From: Vulpes vulpes
Lineage: Eukaryota > Chordata > Mammalia > Carnivora > Canidae
Assembly: GCF_048418805.1 (NCBI RefSeq)
Contig: NC_132793.1
Location: forward strand, 52,856,501-52,920,500
Reading direction: 5' to 3'
DNA: 64,000 bases
Numbering within the stretch: the stretch's first letter is position 1; each line of letters opens with the position of its first letter. A model generated the notes under the pieces. The model saw only the letters and a list, made by a program, of their open reading frames with translations. It did not search any database and was not told the DNA's origin. The translations under genes and the position numbers were made by a program. This document shows positions 55,440-64,000 of this stretch, in pieces.

Positions 55440-56010
55440 TCCATTCATTTATTCATTCATAAAATATTTTTTGAGGATTTTTTATTATATGTCAAGCACT
55501 CTTCTAAGAAACTAGGATTACATCAGAAAATACAGACAAGATCTATACCACTGTAAAACTTTTAAAAAAGGGAGCAACAAATAAGAAATTATAAAATGAG
55601 TTAATTTTACAGTATTCTAGAAGGTGATAAGCCCTAGAAAGAGAAAAATAGAACAGGGAATGGGTGATTTGGAGAGTGCGCTAAGAAAATGGGTTTAATT
55701 TTAGAGGGCAATCAAATAAATCAATGAGAAGGTGGCATTTTAACAAATACCTGGAGTATGTTAGGGTGATAGCCATGCAAGATGTAAGAGCCTTAAATTT
55801 CCCTCATCTTGAGTGATTTAGGAACTGGGAAAGGACAAGTACGACTGCATTGAAGTAAGGAAGGGGAAAGTAGCAGAGGATGAGAGAATGCGGTTAAGGG
55901 CAGGTCAGATGATATCAGACCTCTTAGGCCATTGTAAGCCTTTTCACTTCAAGTGAAATGGGGAACTCTGCAGAGTCTTGAGCAGAGGAATAACACTATA
56001 TGACTCATGT
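55440..56010 (-). mobile_element. L2 LINE fragment, antisense
   Basis: CATTCATTTATTCATTCATA, AAGGTGATAAGCCCTAGAAA, ATGAGAAGGTGGCATTTTAA, GAATGGGTGATTTGG, GGCCATTGTAAGCCTTTTCA and CTTGAGCAGAGGAATAACAC follow the reverse complement of the L2 3' half over about 570 bp. Confidence 0.82.
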
Positions 56011-56430
56011 TTCAAAAGTTTTACATCCTCTCAGATGATAAAACTAATGAAATAGAGCTTCATTGCCCTATAATTTTCTTTTCCGCACAATCTATTTCAG
56101 AATCCCTATAACTGTCTGTGGCATAGAAACAAGCATCAAGTTTCAACTCACAGTTATGTATAACTCATAGATTGGGGGAAAAGTGAATTGAGGACTAAAT
56201 ACCTAGATACACCATGTTCAAGAGATGCCAGACTGGACTTCCCAGATTCTAAAGTCCTTCCACATTTAAAAAAAGGACAAGGCTAACCTGTCATCTTTTT
56301 ATAGGTGGAGAGATTGACATTTGAGACAGACACTAGAGCTCTAGACATTCAGTCCATATTTTCACCATTAAAATATGCTGTGTCTTCATTGCTTTGTAAA
56401 AGAAGAAAATGATTATTTAGACCCAGCATG
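56011..56430. other. Unique sequence
   Basis: No gene or repeat recognised. Confidence 0.4.
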
Positions 56431-56434
56431 GATG

Positions 56435-56640
56435 AACCTTATTTGTACAAGGGCAGATGATAAATATTTGGGGTTTGTGGTCCATGTAGGAGCTTTCATA
56501 GCCACTCAACTCTGAGTTGTAGCACAAAAGCAACCACGGACAAGTGCAGCTGTTTCAGCAACTCTTAATTTATAAAAAAACAGGCAGTGTGGCAACTCAT
56601 TTGGTTGGTGGGCCATAGTTTGCCAAACTTTGATTTAGAT
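56435..56640 (+). mobile_element. hAT-type non-autonomous DNA transposon (MITE)
   Basis: AGGGCAGATGATAAATATTT, GGGGTTTGTGGTCCATGTAG, CACTCAACTCTGAGTTGTAG, CACAAAAGCAACCACGGACA, AAAAAACAGGCAGTGTGGCA and GGCCATAGTTTGCCAAACTT follow a familiar MER-class hAT element whose end reads AGTTTGCCGACCCCTG. The 5' inverted repeat is degraded. The subfamily is not assigned. Confidence 0.75.
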
Positions 56641-57170
56641 TATGTTTTTGAGATCAAAGAGGAGATTACAAATCTCAGTTTCCAGAAGTTATGCTGATTT
56701 TTTTAAAGCTCAGTAGTTCCTGGGTGACATTGAACAGGAGAAAAACTATGCAAATAAGAACATGAATATAACTAGCTTTCAACAGCACCATGTTCCTACA
56801 TATGGCTCTTCTAACCAAGAATACCTCTGGGAGGAATTATAAATTATTCTTTCTTCAGAAAAGTGTATTTGGAAGATCGTAGCATGGATGGATGAAATGA
56901 CATATTTGTTTCTCAGAAATGTGTAAATGATTTGTTAAATTCCCAAGGCATTCACAATTTGGAAATGTATACTGGAAGAAGAAATAAACATTTATAAAAT
57001 TTTGAAACTAAGTATTCAAGAGTTGGTATTTCTTAGATTACTACAACTAATGGCTGACCTTAATATAGCATCTTTATTCCCTCATTATTTCCTGGATCTG
57101 TGAAATATATATGCCTATATATGAAATATTTAATGTAATTCCATATACTATATATGTAATTTTTCATCAC
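56641..57170. other. Unique AT-rich sequence
   Basis: No gene or repeat recognised. Confidence 0.4.
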
Positions 57171-57174
57171 CCAC

Positions 57175-57290
57175 TTCCTGCTAGGGAAACTGAGTCACAA
57201 AAAGGACTAATAAATGCCTAAGGAAGAAGTCAATGCCAGGCATGAGTGGAGAATTTGGATCTCATGGCACCCAGATTAAAGCTGTTTACA
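57175..57290 (-). mobile_element. Possible MIR SINE, antisense
   Basis: CTAGGGAAACTGAGTCACAA, AAAAGGACTAATAAATGCCT, GAATTTGGATCTCATGGCAC and CCAGATTAAAGCTG loosely follow the reverse complement of the MIR core and 5' half. Confidence 0.45.
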
Positions 57291-59156
57291 TTTTCTCTAA
57301 ATCAATATATCTGTAGCCCCAGGTTGAGTCTCCAAAGCAAATACACAGGAATCCCAGGGTATGTCAGTTTCAGACAAGAATAATAATCTGCATGTGTACA
57401 TTTCAAATGAGGCTCTTTTTCTCAAGCTGAAAGCCTATCTTTGTAAAATTCACATTTAGCACAGATGTTTCACATGCCTATTTTTGGTTAGAGTAGTTAA
57501 GTAGTAAACAAGATTGCTGGATCTTTTCCTTGGCCAAATAACTTTAATAGGGAAGATTGTCACTAGAGGAGATGATTAAAGGTCCCTAGTGGCCTTCCAC
57601 CCCACTTCCAAATGCAGGTAGTACATTTCTAATTATTACTTAGATCTTTGCTGATAATCACAGACAAAATGGCATAGGAAAGCCAGTCATTAGACATATC
57701 CTTTGGCTAGTCCCTAATCGAGAGTTTGAGTCAAGATACATCATCTGTAATCACATTTGGCTCCTCTGCATAAGTGGATGACATTTTTGAAGGCTTGAAC
57801 TGCAAGAAGAAGTTAGCCGGCTTCTTACATGTTAGCTTGAAAATGAAAAGCGACATATATTCCTATATGTTATCTCAGGCACAGGATCCACTGGTCCAGG
57901 TTTTTCATACCAAAACATATTTTGTTTAGGTAAAACAGCCTTTGTTACACAAAATTCAGATTTAAAAATAATTAGAAGGATTTAAACTTTCTTTTTTTAA
58001 AAATAAATGGACCTGTAAATTTGCTTTGAAAAAAGGTTGAAAATCCTTATCTTACCTCTCACCTGTAATGAACAAAATAAATGAAAGAGAATATGTAGAG
58101 GGAATTTGGGGTACTTTGCAGAACTATGTGTTGGATTCTATATGTTAGAAAAAAATGTTACCTGCTTCAAAAGAGGTATGGGTATTACCTTAAACAAGAC
58201 CTAGTATTCTTAATGTCTAGATACTAAAGAAGTTTCAAAGTATTTGATATTATAATAATGGATACTAAAAAAGCGATTCAACAAATTTTATTTCTTGGTC
58301 ATATAATCATTTGAATATACATAATACGCACCCCTCTTTGATATGTTTACCACAGATGCTACTGCCCATGTATGGGTTAACTAAAGAGAAATTCTGTTTT
58401 TATGTTGTAGCCATGGGGGGAGCTTGCATGATACATAGTAAATGTTATAATTCTGTCCAACAGAATATCCATTTATGGTAATGTTCAATGGTAGGACCTG
58501 AAGCATCTAAAGCTTGGACTTTGAGAAGGAAATGAATTTCCCAATAAAAGATAACTTTAAAATAAGTCTTCTTTTATTGTATAGAATGCTGATCTTGGTA
58601 GAGAGATAAGCTGATAGACAGAAGATGTTGAACAGCTGACTTTGAAAGATAAAAAGTTGCAGCTACATATAGTCATTTATGTTAAATAATAAAGCAAGTA
58701 GCTAGGATTTTATCAAACATAATAGAAGGGATCAAAGATATTTCCCCATGTTTACCACCTGATTTTGACCAAATTAATATGTAAGAACTGAGAAATTTAG
58801 GGTTGTACTATGAAAAACCTGAAAGAGAATTAAAAATCTTGGTATGAGGCAGTAACACCCTAGAAAAAAGAAAACAGATCTGGACTGATCTAGAAATTGA
58901 TTCAAACAAAAGTCTGCTAGTGAAGATAACCCAGAAACATAGTTTAGAATCACTGTACAGTACTTGTGGTTCATGTATGTAATCTTACATGATGAAAAGT
59001 ATATTGTTCTTATTAGAGAATATATATTCAGTATTTTTTTTTTAACAAGTCCTTTAGTAGTTTTCATAAAATCCACTGTTAAAAAGGCTTCTTGGGTATT
59101 GCCAAATACCTCAAATTGTGGAGATTCTCTTGATAATGAAGTTTCTGATTCCCAGT
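57291..59156. other. Unique sequence
   Basis: About 1.9 kb without a recognised repeat. The 159-residue antisense frame at 58774-59253 begins inside the next SINE and has no recognisable domain. Confidence 0.45.
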
Positions 59157-59172
59157 TAAAAAAATAAAATAA

Positions 59173-59345
59173 GGGGATCCCTGGGTGGCTCAGAGGTAGC
59201 ACTGCCTTCAGCCCAGGGCGTGATCCTGGAGACCTGAGATGTGGGGGTCCCACATCGGGCTCCCTGCAGGGAGCCTGCTTCTCCCTCTGCCTGTGTCTCT
59301 GCCTCTCTGTCTGTCTCTCATGAATAAATAAATAAAATATTTAAA
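59173..59345 (+). mobile_element. SINEC, sense
   Basis: GGGGATCCCTGGGTGGCTCA, GAGGTAGCACTGCCTTCAGC, GGGCTCCCTGCAGGGAGCCT and GTCTCTCATGAATAAATAAA with an A tail. The A-rich TSD AAAAATAAAAT flanks it. Confidence 0.94.
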
Positions 59346-59583
59346 AAAAAATAAAATGAATAAATGTATTAGCATCTTGCAGAACTCTCTCACTTCTCTT
59401 TAGGCATGCCACATACACACTTAGTTTTATAAGTATAGGCTATCATGCATCTATTATAAGATATATGGTTTAATTAAATATCTCAAAGTTTGAGATTGTT
59501 CTCAAAAATATAAAAATATTTTGAGCTATTTCCATACAATATTTTCTTTAAAATAATGAATTGGACTTTTCTTTTAAATTTTT
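59346..59583. other. Unique spacer between two SINEs
   Basis: No feature recognised. Confidence 0.4.
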
Positions 59584-59758
59584 CAAAAAGATTTTATTTA
59601 TTTATTTGAGAGAGAGAGAAAGTGCACACGAGTCGGGTGAAGGGCAGAGGGAAAAGGAGAAGCAGACTCCCCACTGAGTAGACGCCTCAATGATCCCCCT
59701 GGGATCATGACCTGAGCAGAAGACAGACATTTAACCGACTGAGCCACCTAGGTGCCCC
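59584..59758 (-). mobile_element. Older Can-SINE, antisense
   Basis: CAAAAAGATTTTATTTATTT, GAGAGAGAGAAAGTGCACAC, GAAGCAGACTCCCCACTGAG, GGGATCATGACCTGAGCAGA and CGACTGAGCCACCTAGGTGC form the reverse complement of an older Can-SINE. Confidence 0.92.
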
Positions 59759-61510
59759 TCTTTAAAAATTTAACGAAAGTTGGAAAGTGAAAATTTTGAT
59801 GTGATTCTAAAATAGGGACAAATTCCGTATTTTCAAATATTTGATTTCTTAAGATTCTGTTTCTATTAGCAATAAAATTAAAAAAAGGATATATTTCAAT
59901 AATATTTTAATCTTTGGAGATTTTGAAATATTAAACTATTTTTCTTTCTTTAATTTACTCATTATGCAGTATAAGCACCTGGAAGTCATTGTGAAGAGGA
60001 CTCATTAAGATTCTTCTGTGACAAATTTTAAATTTACTATTTAGGGAGATTCAATTTATGTCAGCAGTTTTTTTTTTCTTAGTACTGAAAACATATTGAT
60101 CTTGAAACACAGGCATTTTCTTCGAGTATATTATGCATATAGACATCACTTTTAAATTCTTATGATTTGTTATGCTAAAAAAATCCCTGAAATGTCTTTA
60201 CGTGAACATAGAAAAACATACTTGCTCTATTTTTTTTTGCTTTAATCTCTAGTATTGATTTCTCACTCTCACATTAAGCGATATAGTCTTCATTTAAGTT
60301 AATAAAAATCTGGGATCCAATACAAAGAAAAATTAATTATCTAAATAGATGTAATATATTGCTATCTAGCCTGTACCTGAACAAAACAAGTTATTCTTAA
60401 AAAAGGATTGATTTTGATGGAAAACTAAATTCCTTAACAGTGATTCTATATGAAAGGATTAATATAGGAACATAATGGAAAAGAAAGTGCCTTTGAGAGG
60501 GAATCAAGAGCTCTGATTTGGTCTGACTTCCTTTCTTCCCTGGCTGAGTGATCACAGGTATTTCAGAATTGTAATTTATACTTCTTCCCATGAAAATGCA
60601 ATTCATAAAGAGTGATGCTCAAATTCCTATAAGCATATATCCTATTAGCAGAAGAACATTCATGATTTTCATTCTGTTAATGTAACTTTTTGTATACCAG
60701 GAAAGGCTTACAAAAAAAATCATAATGCCAACATGTAATAAAGTGAAACAAAGATTAACAAAACAATAAAGACCCAAAAGTTAAGCATGATAGGAAAGGA
60801 ACAATCTCAAAACATGATAAAATAAAACAAAATGTTTATTTATCAAATGTAGTAGTAGCAAATGAGAATGAAGAATAGGAAGGAGCACTGGTGAGACATT
60901 TAGTATGAGCCAGCTCTCCCAAAACATAAATGATAGAAAATAAAGGAAGAACATGTCTATAAAAAATGTGCTGTGATACCAGAAGGATAATATTAAAATT
61001 AAAATGCAAGATGAGGTGAAAACATTGATGAAAGATAAGAATTAATACTCTAGCACAAAAATCCAATATTTCAATTCAAGGTAATTTACAGAAACATATG
61101 ATTAAATGCAAGAGTATCTAAAGCTTATAAAGTAAGAAACAGAAGTTCAGGCATCTGAAATAATCATTATTAGCGCTAAAAGGAAAGGCCAAATCTGTAA
61201 GGAATTCATTTTGGGCTTTAAGGTTACAGGTACATGCATTTTAATCCCAATCTGTCATTTCTTTGCTGTCTGATTCTGCTATTTAATCTTTTGAAAGCTC
61301 AGGTACCTCATTAGAAATAGGCCATTATAGCTGTCATAGAAATTTTGAGATAATTAAAGGTGATTATATATGTAAAGCCTTTACCCAAATGCTGGGCAAC
61401 TAATACCCAAGTTTTTGGTAGGGGAAGAGGAGATGAGTAAATTAGTTGGCAAATCTTTATTTTACCCATGATATAGAATGGATACAAAGTGACAAAGTCT
61501 CTTTCAGGAG
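59759..61510. other. Unique AT-rich sequence
   Basis: About 1.75 kb without a recognised repeat or gene. Short antisense frames (60397-60606, 60836-61066) have no recognisable domain. Confidence 0.4.
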
Positions 61511-61511
61511 A

Positions 61512-61548
61512 AGCACACACACCCACACACACGCGCATGCACACACAG
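61512..61548. repeat. Interrupted (CA)n microsatellite
   Basis: Alternating CA units are interrupted by CC and CGCG (ACACACACGCGCATGCACAC). The purine-pyrimidine alternation is Z-DNA-compatible. Confidence 0.9.
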
Positions 61549-63593
61549 AACATTCCCAGGCCTCTACTTTCATGTTTTAAAACATTAAACTTTTAAGTTT
61601 AAAGCTTAAAATATTAAGAACAAAGAGAAGATTTTACAAATTGTCAATAAAGCAGGAGATGGAGCGACAAGAGCATCCTGAAACATTTCTCCTGGTAGGT
61701 TTTGGAGAAAACCTACCCAATGCTAAGACAAAAAAGTAATCACTGCAAAATACAATACTCCATCAAGTTGACCTTTTCTTTCTGAATTACGTATTAAGAC
61801 ACAAAAAACATTAAGCTTTTTCAAATAATAGCAAAGTTGAAAAGTGGTAAAACTGAGCATCTCAGGACACATAAAATGTGCTTAATAAACATTGTTTAGA
61901 AATAGTAATTTGAAGCAAGATTGATATAATAAGTACAATTACATAGAAAATTGGAACAACATGAAAAATGGAAAAGCAGAAGGTAGAAATTCATAGAATT
62001 TTAGTCTACAGATCTAGCTAGAAAGTGAGTGGGCAAGAAGTTTAACCTAGGGAGGACACTTATTCTTAATAAATTCAAAGTTTATTTAATAAGTCACGAT
62101 GGAAAATAAAGAGCTAATGAGACTAAACATTTACCTACAAAACTGCATTCCATTTCATTTCATTAGCACACTATGAAAAGTGAACTTCAGCTAAGTTTTA
62201 TTGTTATAAAAACACTGCATAAAAGTCTAGATTACAAATAAATTTTAAGAGAATTAGAGCTCAGTGTTCACTAGAAAATATATATAAGTGAAGAGAACAT
62301 AACCTCATAGGATAAAAAATAAATGACACACCCCAAAATGCTAATACTTAGAACAGTTGTTTTCAATTGTCTTATAATTAGAAGGGTCCCTGATATATTT
62401 ATAAAAAATGCAATCTTCATGCTATGAGAGATGCACTTAATTCTATAAATCATGCACTCTTTCTCAACTACTGGGTCAAAAAGGCAATAGAACACACAGT
62501 CAGATTACCTATAAACACATTAACAAATATAAATGTTATAGATATGACAAAGAGACAGAGAGACAGAGACAGAGAGAGATGCATGGATATGCACATTTAG
62601 ACAGATTCAGAGAGACATCATGTAACCCGGAAATACAAATGCAATATGTTCAGTGACACAGAAAGCTTTCAGAGATCACTTAGAGACAAATGTTGCATAT
62701 TGCTTTAGAATACGGTTTAAAGACCGACAAGTATCACAGACTGAGCTATATTTAAAAAGTTTAGAAGTGGAAGCATTTGCTGCTTCTGACCTATTTCTCT
62801 CCTCCCTAAGTGCCATGGGCAGAGCTCAGTTTCTGAACTTTTTTGGTACTATCCCCGCCCCTAAAGAAAACTCTGAACTCCGCAGAGAGTTCTGGGACCT
62901 GCAGCAAAGTAGAGTGGGTGCACAGAGGTTCTTCACCTGACGCTGCTTTCTATTTATTCATTGTTGACTATGAAGTCCTTGGGTTCATGAAGTACAAGTA
63001 AAATTCATCTCCATTTCAAAGAGACACAGAGACAGCTTTTCTTAGGAGTTCTCACAGGGACAGCAGTTTAGTCTCAGGGGCGGGTGGAGCCAGGGGGGTC
63101 TGGGACAGATAGGAAAAAGGCTGAAGACGTGATCTTGAGGCTGCCATTTTTGGAAAATTCTGCAAAAAACAGTTAACTAAGATGTGTAACTCACTGCACA
63201 AGCTACAAAGAAGATTTAGGCTGCATCAAGGGTTATTTCTGCAAAGAAAATTAGAGCTACATTTTTCCATTTGATACATAATTTGCTGCCTTTGTAGAAG
63301 GAATGGTAGAGTGAATAGGTTCTTGTTATTATTTTTTAGTTCAGCTTTCTTTTAGAGGTCAAGTTATACTCTGATTCATAGAATTTCTAAAATTTCTGGA
63401 GGAGGTTGGTGAATATGGGTTAAATATTTTTTTTTGTTGTTATTTTAATTTTATACAGAACTTTATCAATGCAGTAGGCTCTGAGAGTTAAAGAACCAGA
63501 AATACCATTTCAATATTAACATATTGCTGAATTCTAGAAGCTTAGCTGACCTAATTCATATCCATCTAAACATTTAAAAAGTATGTTCTTGTA
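61549..63593. other. Unique sequence with a short GACAGA-type repeat
   Basis: About 2 kb with no recognised interspersed repeat apart from a (GACAGA)n-like tract at about 62550-62580. The 95-residue sense frame at 62653-62940 (MTQKAFRDHLETN start) has normal composition but no domain I recognise and no supporting splice or promoter context. Confidence 0.4.
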
Positions 63594-63801
63594 GGGGCAC
63601 CTGGGTGGCTCGGTGGGTTAAACGTTAAACGTCTGCCTTCAGATCAGATCAAGATCCTGGGGTCCTGGGATGGAGCCCTGCATGTCAGGCTCCCTGCTGG
63701 GGGTGGGGGCAGCGAGGATCCTGCTTCTCCCTCTCTCTTTGCCTCTCCCCACAGCTCATTCTCTTTCTTGCACACTCTCTCTTAAATCTTTTAAAACAAA
63801 A
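63594..63801 (+). mobile_element. Older Can-SINE, sense
   Basis: GGGGCACCTGGGTGGCTCGG, a duplicated GTTAAAC unit (GGTTAAACGTTAAACGTCTG), CATGTCAGGCTCCCTGCTGG, GATCCTGCTTCTCCCTCTCT and a CTTAAATCTTTTAAAAC tail. Confidence 0.9.
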
Positions 63802-63847
63802 GTATTTTATACTCTCTCTCAAATCATTTAAAACAAAAGTATTTTAT
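63774..63847. repeat. 37-bp tandem duplication at the SINE tail
   Basis: ACTCTCTCTTAAATC... at 63774-63810 is repeated as ACTCTCTCTCAAATC... at 63811-63847. Both copies end AAAACAAAAGTATTTTAT and differ at very few positions. Confidence 0.9.
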
Positions 63848-64000
63848 ACTATAACATATCGCATTTTTGTGTATATGACTTAATTTTCCCAAGTGTTAAG
63901 GAATATGTGATCATTGAATAAAATTTGGAAAATAGTAAACACTAAGTAAAAGCAACCATGACACCAATATCAAAATAATACAGATGTATAGAGAGAGATG
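63848..64000. other. Unique AT-rich end of window
   Basis: Nothing recognised. Confidence 0.4.

Noticed and set aside
58774..59253. 159-residue antisense frame
   Set aside because: Its first residues are translated from the antisense SINEC at 59173-59345, and the rest has no recognisable domain.
1..64000. CRISPR array, bacterial operon or phage-like system
   Set aside because: The repeats are mammalian SINE, LINE, LTR and MITE elements; there are no regularly spaced identical repeats and no bacterial gene organisation.

Overview
This 64 kb window looks like non-coding carnivore DNA, most likely from a dog or another canid. The main evidence is 23 Can-SINE (SINEC) copies derived from tRNA-Lys. 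The youngest carry the canid-type head GGGATCCCTGGGTGGCGCAG, the GCAGGCTCCATGCA-type middle, a (CT)n/(GA)n stretch and an A-rich tail. Carnivore-type L1 3' and 5' ends occur with them. The base composition is AT-rich and CpG-poor. I found no protein-coding gene, no convincing exon, no functional tRNA or rRNA gene and no CRISPR array. Every long open reading frame I checked lies in a repeat, is antisense to one, or has no recognisable domain. The window is therefore a gene desert or the inside of a very large intron; the sequence alone cannot separate these.

Layout. 1-5.4 kb: a SINEC, a short L1 3' end with a perfect target-site duplication (TSD), L2 remnants, a (TA)n microsatellite and an ancient antisense L1 split by two SINEs. 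5.4-12 kb: repeat-free sequence, then two related ERVL-like LTRs (about 6.04-6.79 and 9.15-9.90 kb), each broken by its own SINEC, with an ERV1-like LTR and an L2 between them; a further LTR, a MIR, SINEs and an L1 3' end follow. 12-15.8 kb: mostly unique. 15.8-19.5 kb: a long ancient antisense L1 carrying four SINEC copies, one nested inside another. 19.5-28 kb: LTRs, a young SINEC, a twin-primed L1 with inverted 5' end, L2, hAT-type and MaLR pieces, and unique stretches.

28.14-34.29 kb holds the largest single element: an antisense carnivore L1 with both ends present, bounded by a 16-bp TSD and carrying two later SINEs. ORF2 is broken by frameshifts and stops. Most of ORF1 appears to be deleted, so an ORF1-like N-terminus is joined to the endonuclease region. 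34.3-49.6 kb is the most repeat-poor part: MIRs, an L2 scrap, a MaLR LTR interrupted by an L1 3' end, one SINEC and long unique sequence, including a compact SOX/POU-motif cluster near 38.6 kb. 49.6-56 kb: ancient L1 segments in both orientations, SINEs (one with a strong G-quadruplex motif), a CpG-enriched patch of unknown origin at 52.8-53.2 kb and an L2 pair in opposite orientations. 56-64 kb: a hAT-type MITE, three SINEs and unique sequence.

There is no operon or gene set here. The content records successive retrotransposition: L2/MIR first, then ancient L1 and MaLR/ERVL LTRs, then carnivore L1 and old Can-SINEs, then young SINECs. I did not find a new biological system. The most interesting observations are structural histories of mobile elements and a few candidate regulatory sites.
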